DNA of 8,675 nt from Parvibaculum sp040882025 (GCF_040882025.1 NZ_JBBECC010000008.1:1-8675), one strand, 5' to 3'; positions 1 to 5,938 are shown, counted from the stretch's first letter. Program-made: numbers and translations. Notes: generated by a model from the letters alone, not told the origin.

Positions 1-680
1 GCAATGTCGAGCGCGTGGTGGCGCGCCTCTTCGACATCGAAACGCCGCTGCCGAAAGCCAAGCCCGAAATCCGCAAATGCGCCGAAACGCTGACGCCGGC
101 AAAGCGCGCCGGCGACTTCGCGCAGGCGATGATGGACCTCGGCGCGACAATCTGTACACCGCGCAATCCGGCCTGTAATCGCTGTCCGATCAATGACTTA
201 TGCGATGCGCGGGCGCGCGGGACGGAAGCCTTGCGGCCCGGCCGGGCGCCGAAAAAAGCGAAGCCGATGCGGACCGGCGCCTGCTTCTGGCTGACCCGGA
301 ACGGCCATGTCTGGCTGCGCCGCCGGCCCGAAAAGGGTCTGCTCGGCGGCATGCTGGAGGCACCGGGCACAGACTGGGACCCCCCCCTCTGTCACGGAAC
401 TGTCAAAAAACTGTCACAAAAGGATCTGGACGAACTTTATCCCCACGCGCCGGTCGCGGCGGACTGGCGACTTATCCCCGGTCTGGTGACCCACAGCTTC
501 ACCCATTTCGATCTCGAACTGGTCGTGCTGGCCGCCGCGACGCGAAAAAAACTTGTCCCCGGGGGCGACGGACGCTGGGTGCCGCTCGACGAGCTGCATG
601 GCGAGGCGCTGCCGACCGTGATGCGGAAAGTGGCGATGCACGCGATGCCGGAAGCGGGGGCGTTGTTCGCGAAGAGGTGA
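1..680 (+). CDS. mutY: Adenine DNA glycosylase MutY, 3' part (5' end outside window)
   Basis: MutY removes adenine mispaired with 8-oxoguanine in base excision repair. The frame is open to the left edge (the in-frame residues before the first GTG read NVER), so the N-terminal part of the HhH-GPD domain is missing and about 226 residues are visible. Numbering from the GTG at 15, the segment QAMMDLGA (37-44) carries the family's catalytic Asp (D41, matching E. coli D138 as I recall). Cys 47, 54, 57 and 63 follow with the exact C-x6-C-x2-C-x5-C spacing of the 4Fe-4S cluster. Residues about 88-215 resemble the NUDIX-like domain that recognises 8-oxoG, including a HSFTHFDLE stretch. No internal stop or frameshift is seen. 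The gene converges on ccrM, with repeat 709-797 between them. GTG15 is not the true start. Confidence 0.95.
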   Translation, partial: NVERVVARLFDIETPLPKAKPEIRKCAETLTPAKRAGDFAQAMMDLGATICTPRNPACNRCPINDLCDARARGTEALRPGRAPKKAKPMRTGACFWLTRNGHVWLRRRPEKGLLGGMLEAPGTDWDPPLCHGTVKKLSQKDLDELYPHAPVAADWRLIPGLVTHSFTHFDLELVVLAAATRKKLVPGGDGRWVPLDELHGEALPTVMRKVAMHAMPEAGALFAKR

Positions 681-708
681 AGTTTGGTTCGAGGGCGGAT
701 TAAAAATC

Positions 709-797
709 CGTCATTGCGAGCGCACCCAAGCCACCCCGGAAGCCGCAAGGCATTGAGCCTGCCGCCTCTGGGTTGCTTCGCTTCGCTCGCAATGACG
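709..797. repeat. Palindromic intergenic repeat, copy A (mutY/ccrM junction)
   Basis: Perfect 14-nt terminal inverted repeats, CGTCATTGCGAGCG at 709-722 and its complement at 784-797, enclose a less well paired interior. The right 29 nt, read on the minus strand (797 to 769), match the left 29 nt of the copy at 7541-7634 in 28 positions, so the two are one family in opposite orientation. This CGTCATTGCGAG-type element is a widespread dispersed bacterial repeat. It lies between convergent genes, where the hairpin could end transcription from both sides, but there is no clear T-run. The rest of the 681-839 spacer shows no gene. Confidence 0.85.
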
Positions 798-839
798 ATT
801 GATAGCCCGGCCCTTCGCTCGCGTTCCGCGAACCGCTCC

Positions 840-1940
840 TCACGCCTCGCTCATCTCGGCGCGGACCTTCTGCCGCAATATGTCGATGGGCTTGAGTTTG
901 CCGTCGGTCTTGAAATGCCAGAAGGTCCAGCCGTTGCACGCGTCGAGCCCCTGTACATGGGCGCCGATCTTGTGGATTGAGCCCGACGCATCGCGGCAGA
1001 CGATCGAGCCGTCGGCGCGGACGCGGGCGGCGTGGCGGCGGCCGGGATCGGTGAGCACGGCGCCGGGCTCGAGCAGACCGCGCTCGACCAGCGTGCCGAA
1101 GGGAATGCGCACTTCGGCTTTCTTCGACGTCGTGACCTTGAGGTCGTCGGGCGCGCCGGTCTTGATGAGGCGCAGGCGCTCGCGCGCGACCTTGATGTAG
1201 CGTGCCTCGCGCTCGATGCCGATGAACTTGCGGCCGAGCTTCTTGGCGACGGCGCCGGTGGTACCGGTGCCGAAGAAGGGATCGAGCACCGTGTCGCCGG
1301 CATTGGTGGTCGCGAGCAGCACCCGGTGCAGCAGCGATTCCGGCTTCTGCGTCGGATGCGCCTTGTCGCCGTCGCCGTCCTTCAGGCGTTCGCCGCCGGT
1401 GCAGATCGGCAGGAGCCAGTCGGAGCGCATCTGCAGATCGTCGTTGAGCGCCTTCATTGCGTCGTAGTTGAAGGTGTATTTCTTCTGCTCGGCATCGCGC
1501 GTCGCCCAGATCAGCGTTTCATGCGCATTGGTGAAGCGCGTGCCGCGGAAATTCGGCATCGGGTTCGATTTGCGCCAGACGACATCGTTCATGATCCAGA
1601 AGCCGAGATCCTGCATCGTCGCGCCGACGCGGAAGATGTTGTGATAGGAGCCGATGACCCAGATCGCGCCCGTGTCCTTCAACACGCGCCGCGCCGCCTT
1701 CATCCAGTTGCGCGTGAATTCGTCATAGACCTGAAAGCTCGCGAACTTGTCCCAATCGTCGTCGACCGCATCGACCTTGGACTGGTCGGGCCGCGTCAAC
1801 TCGCCGCCGAGCTGCAGATTGTAGGGCGGGTCGGCAAAAACGAGATCGACCGACTTTTCCGGAAGCGCATTCATCGCCTCGATGCAGTCGCCCTGAATAA
1901 TGGTCTCGGCCGGATTGGCCTTGGCTGTGACGCGCCCCAC
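840..1940 (-). CDS. ccrM: CcrM-type DNA adenine-N6 methyltransferase (GANTC)
   Basis: This 366-aa protein is the solitary, cell-cycle-controlled methyltransferase that methylates adenine in GANTC in alphaproteobacteria. Motif IV, DPPY, is at 37-40, followed by NLQLGG. Conserved blocks include WVIGSYHNIFRVG (94-106), RKSNPMPNF (123-131) and HPTQKPE (195-201). The SAM-binding motif DPFFGTGTT is at 220-228. DPPY before FxGxG is the beta-class order. Residues about 275-366 form the extra C-terminal DNA-binding domain typical of CcrM (RAMA-like), with NGWTFWHF at 336-343. Start: GTG at 1940, preceded by AGGGG (1947-1951) at 6-nt spacing, and the N-terminus aligns with the family just before the ETIIQGDC block. 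No restriction partner is nearby. It lies 136 bp downstream of rnhB with its own candidate promoter inside a cluster of GANTC sites, which points to methylation feedback. In Caulobacter this gene is controlled by CtrA, GANTC methylation and Lon; only the GANTC part is visible here. Confidence 0.97.
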   Translation of the reverse strand: MGRVTAKANPAETIIQGDCIEAMNALPEKSVDLVFADPPYNLQLGGELTRPDQSKVDAVDDDWDKFASFQVYDEFTRNWMKAARRVLKDTGAIWVIGSYHNIFRVGATMQDLGFWIMNDVVWRKSNPMPNFRGTRFTNAHETLIWATRDAEQKKYTFNYDAMKALNDDLQMRSDWLLPICTGGERLKDGDGDKAHPTQKPESLLHRVLLATTNAGDTVLDPFFGTGTTGAVAKKLGRKFIGIEREARYIKVARERLRLIKTGAPDDLKVTTSKKAEVRIPFGTLVERGLLEPGAVLTDPGRRHAARVRADGSIVCRDASGSIHKIGAHVQGLDACNGWTFWHFKTDGKLKPIDILRQKVRAEMSEA

Positions 1941-1992
1941 TGAAAACCCCTGTTACTGACGTCGCTTCCGGTCCAGCGCCGGATTGGGGGGC

Positions 1993-2021
1993 ATGATGAG
2001 TCCGCGCGGAATCGCGGTCAA
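1993..2021 (-). promoter_or_regulatory. Candidate ccrM promoter with GANTC in the spacer
   Basis: On the minus strand, TTGACC (2021-2016) is followed after exactly 17 nt by CATCAT (1998-1993), a good -35 and a fair -10. Transcription would start near 1986, leaving a leader of about 46 nt before the GTG at 1940. Two GANTC sites, at 2009-2013 and 1998-2002, lie in the spacer or overlap the edge of the -10. That is the arrangement described for GcrA/CcrM-controlled promoters. The boxes were chosen by eye. Confidence 0.45.
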
Positions 2022-2092
2022 TAATCTTTTTGAATCAAGAGGTTAACGGATTCGAGGACACAAGATCGAGTCCCCCTCAGGCGGCCGGACTC
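1998..2092. promoter_or_regulatory. Cluster of six GANTC (CcrM) methylation sites
   Basis: GANTC occurs at 1998 (GAGTC), 2009 (GAATC), 2032 (GAATC), 2049 (GATTC), 2068 (GAGTC) and 2088 (GACTC), six sites in 95 bp. Scanning the rest of the window by eye found about 13 more in roughly 8.5 kb. The first five are in the rnhB-ccrM spacer and the sixth is in the last codons of rnhB. A GTTAAC at 2042-2047 could hold a CtrA half-site, but no complete TTAA-N7-TTAA is present. Confidence 0.8.
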
Positions 2093-2709
2093 AACATCTT
2101 GCGTATGGGCGCAAAGCTCGACCGGTGCGCCGCGCAGGGTCCGAGGCGCAAAAGCGCCGCCTGGTGCGCGGCCGTGCCGTAACCCTTGTGGCGTTCGAAG
2201 CCGTAACCGGGATGGGCGCGGGCAAGTTCGCACATCGTCCGGTCACGGACGGTCTTGGCCGCTATCGAGGCGGCGGCGACCGAAAGCGACAGCGCGTCGC
2301 CCTTGACGATCGCGCGCGCCGGGCAGGAAAGCGCGGGTAGGCGGTTGCCGTCGATAAGGGCGAAGTGGGGCACGAGGCCGAGCGCGGCGACGGCGCGCGT
2401 CATGGCGAGCATGGTGGCCTTGAGGATGTTGAGGCGGTCGATCTCCTCGACGCTCGCTTCGCCGATTCCGATCCGCGCCGATGCCTGAAGCGCGGCGTAA
2501 AGCGCTTCGCGGCGCGCGGCGTCGAGCTTTTTGGAGTCGTTGAGGCCGGGCGGCGTGTCGGCCGGGTCGAGAATGACGGCCGCCGCGCCGCCCCGCCCCC
2601 CCCCGGGCCCCCGCCCCGCCTCGTCGACACCGCAGACAAACCGCGCCGGCGCGCCGGCCTCAAGCTCGAAGCGGAAATCGGGAAGCGGGTTCTTCAAGGC
2701 GCGCGGCAT
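2077..2709 (-). CDS. rnhB: Ribonuclease HII
   Basis: This 210-aa endonuclease cuts the RNA strand of RNA-DNA hybrids and 5' of single ribonucleotides in DNA. The acidic active site can be read: D29 and E30 in GVDEAGRGP (27-35), D120 in LIDGNRLP and D138 in KGDALS. NDSKKL (57-62) and the AAASIAAKTVRDR block are also present. Length is normal. Odd feature: residues 36-41 read GGGRGG where the family has approximately (L/W)AGPVV. This stretch is encoded by a G/C homopolymer tract (nine C in a row at 2596-2604 on the plus strand), while the flanks GRGP and AAAVIL are intact and the frame is preserved. The loop is either truly divergent or miscalled. The ATG at 2709 has no strong Shine-Dalgarno. 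The gene lies 33 bp after the GxxExxY gene on the same strand, with ccrM following. Confidence 0.93.
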   Translation of the reverse strand: MPRALKNPLPDFRFELEAGAPARFVCGVDEAGRGPGGGRGGAAAVILDPADTPPGLNDSKKLDAARREALYAALQASARIGIGEASVEEIDRLNILKATMLAMTRAVAALGLVPHFALIDGNRLPALSCPARAIVKGDALSLSVAAASIAAKTVRDRTMCELARAHPGYGFERHKGYGTAAHQAALLRLGPCAAHRSSFAPIRKMLSPAA

Positions 2710-2742
2710 GCGCCGGAGTGTGCCGCGAAAAGAAAGGGGAGG

Positions 2743-3180
2743 CTAGGGCGATGTATCCCGATTGATGCGGAGCGGCGACCGCGCCGGCCGAAAACCGTTC
2801 ACGATCCGGTGCACTCCTTCTTTCAGCGTCGGCGCCCCGAAATTGATCAGCAGGCCGACCGGGAGATTCAAAACGCGCAGATAAGTCAGAACCTGTTTGG
2901 TGTGCACAGGCGACAGTCTCTCAACCGACTTGATTTCGACCACGATACGGGTGTCCACCAGCAGGTCGACCCGAAGACCGTCGTCAAAATGCATGCCGTC
3001 ATATTCGAACGATATGGATTTTTGCCGTTCGACCTTCAGTCCACGCCGCCGCAGATCGCTTTCGAGCACGACCTCATAGACAGACTCCAGCAGGCCCGGC
3101 CCGAGACCGGTATGCAGCTTGTAGGCTGCATCGACAATCTCGCCTGTTACTTCATCGAGTCCTCTGGGAGTGGTTGTCAT
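2743..3180 (-). CDS. GxxExxY protein (PD-(D/E)XK nuclease-like, PDDEXK_3 type)
   Basis: This 145-aa protein is of the GxxExxY family, a sporadically distributed group assigned to the PD-(D/E)XK nuclease superfamily. Its biological role is not established. The naming motif is GLLESVY at 29-35 (G29, E32, Y35), within HTGLGPGLLESVYE. A nuclease-like core follows: D72 in RVDLLVD, then E82 and K84 in VVEIKS, giving D-x9-E-x-K. The C-terminal half has the usual HTKQVLTYLRVLNLPVGLLINF block (93-114). The ATG at 3180 gives the family's usual N-terminus but has no clear Shine-Dalgarno. The frame stays open upstream to 3672, through the inverted repeat and antisense to the radical SAM gene; I treat that as non-coding. 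The gene and the adjacent palindrome together fill the gap between the radical SAM gene and rnhB, suggesting an insertion cassette. It is probably cotranscribed with rnhB. Confidence 0.88.
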   Translation of the reverse strand: MTTTPRGLDEVTGEIVDAAYKLHTGLGPGLLESVYEVVLESDLRRRGLKVERQKSISFEYDGMHFDDGLRVDLLVDTRIVVEIKSVERLSPVHTKQVLTYLRVLNLPVGLLINFGAPTLKEGVHRIVNGFRPARSPLRINRDTSP

Positions 3181-3220
3181 GCGTCTTGTGACTGTGGGTG
3201 TCGCAGGCTTCGTTTTTTGG

Positions 3221-3409
3221 CACGCGGAGGCGCGGAGCCGCGGAGAAGAGAAAACAACCGATGTTCTGCACGGGATTGCGTCGGAAATTTTTCTTTTTGC
3301 CGGGCAGAGCCCGGCAAGAAAATTAGAGCAACACCTCATGCACTGCATTTGATGCGCAACCGCTGGACTCGAAACATCGCTCTTCTCCGCGGCTCCGCGC
3401 CTCCGCGTG
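3221..3409. repeat. 189-bp element with perfect 30-bp inverted repeats
   Basis: The arm at 3221-3250 (starting CACGCGGAGGCGCGGAGCCG) is perfectly complementary to 3380-3409. The stem continues with CGATGTT (3259-3265) against AACATCG (3373-3379). Inside is a second hairpin, TTGCCGGGC (3297-3305) with GCCCGGCAA (3309-3317) and a 3-nt loop. GCGGAGGCGCGGAG-type repeats are dispersed in many bacterial genomes. The element begins 16 bp past the radical SAM stop codon and ends 40 bp before the GxxExxY start. Neither strand has a T-run after a stem, so it is not a standard terminator, though it could block readthrough or shape an mRNA end. Confidence 0.88.
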
Positions 3410-3425
3410 AAAAACCTTTTCTTCC

Positions 3426-4643
3426 CTAAAGCAGCGCCAGTTGTTTGCCGCGACCGGGGACCATGAATTGGGTGGTGTCTAGGGTGCCGGTTTTTTTGGC
3501 GAGGCCGAGTTTTTTGGTGGCGAGTTCGAAGCGCCGCGCGATCTGCCAGGCGTAGGGGCCGTCGCCGCGCATGCGCTTGCCCCATTCCGCGTCGTAATCC
3601 TTGCCGCCGCGCATCTGGCGGATCAGCGACATTACATGGGCGGCGGCGTCGGGCCTGTTTTCCTCCAGCCATTCGCGGAAGAGGTCTTTTATCTCGAGCG
3701 GCAGGCGCAGCAGGATGTAGCCCGCTTCCTTCGCACCGGCATAGGCCGCGCCCGTCAGGATTTTTTCCATCTCGCTGTCGGTGAGGACGGGGATGACCGG
3801 CGCGACCATGACGCCGGTGGGCACGCCCGCCTGGGTGAGCATCGAAATCGTCTCCATGCGGCGCGCGGGCGTCGAGGCGCGGGGCTCGAGCCGGCGGGCG
3901 AGCTTCGCATCGAGCGTCGTTACCGAGAGATAGACCTTGGCGAGGTTGCGTTCGGCCATTGAGGAGAGAATGTCGAGGTCGCGCGTGACGCGGGCCGACT
4001 TGGTGACGATGGTGACGGGGTGATTATAGGCCGACATCACTTCGAGAAGGCTGCGCGTGATGCGGTAGCGCTGCTCGATCGGCTGATAGGGATCGGTGTT
4101 GGTGCCGAGCGCGATCGGCGCCGGCTCATAATTGGGCCGCGCCAGTTCCTTTTCGAGCAGCGCCGCCGCATTGGGCTTGGCAAACAGCCGGCTCTCGAAA
4201 TCGAGGCCGGGCGAGAGGCCCATATAGGCGTGCGTCGGCCGCGCGAAACAGTAGATGCAGCCATGCTCGCAGCCGCGATAGGGATTGATCGAGCGGTCGA
4301 AGGGAAGATCGGGCGATGAATTGCGCGTCAGAACGGCGCGCGCCGTTTCGGCGGTGACCTGGGTTTTCAGGGGCGCGGGCGCGTCGAGCACGCCCCAGCC
4401 GTCATCCAGCGCCTCGCGGGCCTGCGGCTCGAAGCGGCCGGTCGCATTCGTAAGCGCGCCCCGGCCGCGGCGGCCGTTCTCGGGCAGAGGGGTTGCACGG
4501 ACCCTCGGGGGGACGAGGGGGGCGCCGCGGGGAACGGGGCCTTGGTCCGTGCGTCCGGGCCGCTTGGCCGCTCGGGAACCAATCGGGGAATTGGCGGGGT
4601 GAGCGGGGCGGCCGGGGGGCGCTATGTCGCGACTCGACGTCAT
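3426..4643 (-). CDS. PA0069-family radical SAM protein (SplB-related)
   Basis: This 405-aa radical SAM protein belongs to the PA0069 family, related to spore photoproduct lyase (SplB-like, COG1533). No substrate is established for it. Family features: RGRGALTNATGRFE (60-72); NSSPDLPFDRSINPYRGCEHG, which carries the cluster-binding C-x3-C-x2-C at C125, C129 and C132; YCFARPTHAYMG; LGTNTDPYQPIE; TIVTKS; and the Arg-rich LARRLEPRASTPARRM block. Start: I chose ATG 4643. Longer readings to 4826 run into the divergent cupin gene, and residues 1-55 are already low-complexity, Pro/Arg-rich and poorly conserved. No Shine-Dalgarno is present, but a promoter-like pair sits 7 nt upstream, allowing a leaderless mRNA. 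It is divergent from the cupin gene and heads the minus-strand series GxxExxY-rnhB-ccrM. Confidence 0.9.
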   Translation of the reverse strand: MTSSRDIAPPGRPAHPANSPIGSRAAKRPGRTDQGPVPRGAPLVPPRVRATPLPENGRRGRGALTNATGRFEPQAREALDDGWGVLDAPAPLKTQVTAETARAVLTRNSSPDLPFDRSINPYRGCEHGCIYCFARPTHAYMGLSPGLDFESRLFAKPNAAALLEKELARPNYEPAPIALGTNTDPYQPIEQRYRITRSLLEVMSAYNHPVTIVTKSARVTRDLDILSSMAERNLAKVYLSVTTLDAKLARRLEPRASTPARRMETISMLTQAGVPTGVMVAPVIPVLTDSEMEKILTGAAYAGAKEAGYILLRLPLEIKDLFREWLEENRPDAAAHVMSLIRQMRGGKDYDAEWGKRMRGDGPYAWQIARRFELATKKLGLAKKTGTLDTTQFMVPGRGKQLALL

Positions 4644-4649
4644 GGAGCG

Positions 4650-4677
4650 AAGATAGCAGGTTTGGAGAACATAACAA
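4650..4677 (-). promoter_or_regulatory. Candidate promoter of the radical SAM gene, leaderless geometry
   Basis: On the minus strand, TTGTTA (4677-4672), 16 nt, then TATCTT (4655-4650). The -10 ends 6 nt before the ATG at 4643, so initiation about 7 nt downstream of it would fall on the start codon. Selected by eye. Confidence 0.35.
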
Positions 4678-4682
4678 GAACA

Positions 4683-4711
4683 TTGTCGACTGACGGCATG
4701 CCCGCTAGGCT
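4683..4711 (+). promoter_or_regulatory. Candidate promoter of the cupin gene
   Basis: TTGTCG (4683-4688), a 17-nt spacer, then TAGGCT (4706-4711) in the divergent 4644-4749 spacer, leaving a leader of roughly 30 nt. The leader carries a strong ribosome binding site, GAGGGAGG (4737-4744), 5 nt before ATG 4750. The -35 region lies next to the opposing promoter, so the two could interfere. The -10 is a weak match. Confidence 0.3.
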
Positions 4712-4749
4712 GGCGCGGCGGAACCGGCACAAACGCGAGGGAGGATGCG

Positions 4750-5145
4750 ATGAGTGTCAGTGAGATGTCGAAAAATCCGGTCCATCTCGGGCGCGGCGCG
4801 ACCGCCGTGGTCGAGCCGGACTTCACCGGCGATATGGGCTGGTATGAGGCTTACGGCGCGCGTCACGCAGCCGACGGCTTCGAGGGCCGCCTCGTTTCGA
4901 TGCATACATTCACCAAACCCTGGGACAGTTGGGAGATGCACCCGAAAGGCGCCGAGGTGGTGCTCTGCGTCGCGGGGCGGATGATGCTGCATCAGGAAAC
5001 ACCGAAGGGCGTGACAAAGGTGACGCTCGAAGCCGGCGAATACGCGATCAATCCGCCGGGCGTCTGGCACACAGCCGATATTGACGGCACGGCAAGCGCC
5101 GTCTTCATCACCGCCGGGCTCGGGACGGAGATCAGGCCGCGGTGA
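4750..5145 (+). CDS. Small single-domain cupin protein
   Basis: This 131-aa protein has one cupin beta-barrel and no signal peptide. Motif 1 is WEMHPKGAEVVLCVAG (61-76), with H64 and E69. Motif 2 is GEYAINPPGVWHTAD (96-110), with H107. The second His of the usual HxH is K66 here, so only three of the four common metal ligands are visible (H64, E69, H107). It may bind metal differently or only bind a ligand. No specific reaction can be assigned; such proteins include small sugar isomerases, dioxygenases and sensor-like binders. The start is fixed by GAGGGAGG 5 nt upstream of the ATG. It is transcribed divergently from the radical SAM gene. A 71-bp gap with its own candidate promoter separates it from the glycosyltransferase, so cotranscription is uncertain. 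Confidence 0.85.
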   Translation: MSVSEMSKNPVHLGRGATAVVEPDFTGDMGWYEAYGARHAADGFEGRLVSMHTFTKPWDSWEMHPKGAEVVLCVAGRMMLHQETPKGVTKVTLEAGEYAINPPGVWHTADIDGTASAVFITAGLGTEIRPR

Positions 5146-5181
5146 CGGCATTCGATCCATCGATGTAAAACGCAGCCAATT

Positions 5182-5209
5182 TTGAAAAACCCCGCCCGGC
5201 CGCTATGTT
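5182..5209 (+). promoter_or_regulatory. Candidate promoter of the glycosyltransferase gene, leaderless geometry
   Basis: TTGAAA (5182-5187), a 16-nt spacer and TATGTT (5204-5209). Initiation about 7 nt past the -10 would fall at 5216-5217, the A of ATG 5217. This favours 5217 over the ATG at 5205, which is inside the -10 box. No Shine-Dalgarno precedes either ATG. Confidence 0.4.
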
Positions 5210-5216
5210 GCCGGCC

Positions 5217-5912
5217 ATGCTGAGCGTGGTGATCCCGACCCTCAATGCCGAGCAGACCCTGACCCGGACACTGGCGCCGCTGGTGACAGCGGCCGTGCGC
5301 GGGCTGGTGCAGGAAGTGATCGTGGTCGATGGCGGCTCGTCGGACGAGACGCTGGAGATCGTGGAGGCGGCCGGCGCCAAGCTGGTCGAGGCGCCCCGGG
5401 GCCGCGGTACGCAGCTTGCGGCCGGCGCGGCGGCGGCGCGCGGCAACTGGCTCCTCTTTCTTCATGCCGACACGGTGCTTGAAGCCTCATGGATCGGCGA
5501 GGTCGAGAAGCTGTTCGAGCAGATCGAGAGCGGCCGCTTCCGCGACCATGAAATGGCGGCGGCCTTCAAATTCGCGCTCGATGATTTTTCGGGCTGGGCC
5601 CGCTTCCTCGAATTCATGGTCGCGTTGCGCTGCGCGCTGCTGCGCCTGCCCTATGGCGACCAGGGGCTGCTGGTCAATCGCCGTCTCTACGACCGCGTCG
5701 GCGGCTATCGCGACCTGCCGCTGATGGAGGATGTCGATCTCGTGCGGCGCATCGGCCGGCGCCGTCTCGTGATGCTGCGTTCGCGCGCGGTGACCAGCCC
5801 CGTGCGCTATCTCAAGGAAGGCTTCATCGCCCGCTCGATGCGCAACCTCGCCTGCCTCGCGCTTTATTATCTGCGTGTGCCGCCTCGGGTGATTGCGAGG
5901 ATTTACGGGTGA
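5217..5912 (+). CDS. Family-2 glycosyltransferase, TIGR04283-like
   Basis: This 231-aa cytoplasmic GT-A fold glycosyltransferase transfers a sugar from a nucleotide-sugar donor to an unknown acceptor. Features in order: LSVVIPTLNAE (2-12), the start of the GT2 fold; VDGGSSDET (37-45); APRGRGTQL (59-67); LHADT (82-86), holding the metal-binding DxD-equivalent; PYGDQG (145-150); and MEDVDLVRR (170-178), the likely catalytic-base region. A hydrophobic LACLALYYLRV segment near 211-221 may touch the membrane. NCBI names this family 'arsenosugar biosynthesis glycosyltransferase' (TIGR04283). I see no arsenic genes here, so I do not carry that function over. The start at 5217 matches homologous N-termini and a promoter placed for a leaderless message; ATG 5205 would add four residues. 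The TIGR04282-like gene follows after a 241-bp gap holding a hairpin repeat; these two families often occur together. Confidence 0.9.
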   Translation: MLSVVIPTLNAEQTLTRTLAPLVTAAVRGLVQEVIVVDGGSSDETLEIVEAAGAKLVEAPRGRGTQLAAGAAAARGNWLLFLHADTVLEASWIGEVEKLFEQIESGRFRDHEMAAAFKFALDDFSGWARFLEFMVALRCALLRLPYGDQGLLVNRRLYDRVGGYRDLPLMEDVDLVRRIGRRRLVMLRSRAVTSPVRYLKEGFIARSMRNLACLALYYLRVPPRVIARIYG

Positions 5913-5938
5913 GGTGTGTGCCGGTGTTCCGTTTATCG

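Noticed and set aside
1032..1943. Long open frame (303 codons) on the plus strand opposite ccrM
   Set aside because: It is antisense to an unmistakable CcrM and its Arg/Ala-rich translation shows no family features; GC-rich DNA makes such shadows common.
2034..2047. Full CtrA box (TTAA-N7-TTAA) upstream of ccrM
   Set aside because: Only one half (TTAACC on the minus strand) is present; the position seven bases on reads ATTC.
3297..3317. Rho-independent terminator at the internal GC hairpin
   Set aside because: The stem is good but neither strand has a run of T directly after it.
2365..3429. Long open frame (354 codons) on the plus strand
   Set aside because: It lies antisense to rnhB and the GxxExxY gene and runs through the inverted repeat; no recognisable domain.
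3181..3672. N-terminal extension of the GxxExxY frame
   Set aside because: The frame is open, but this part translates the palindrome and the antisense of the radical SAM gene; the family N-terminus begins at ATG 3180.
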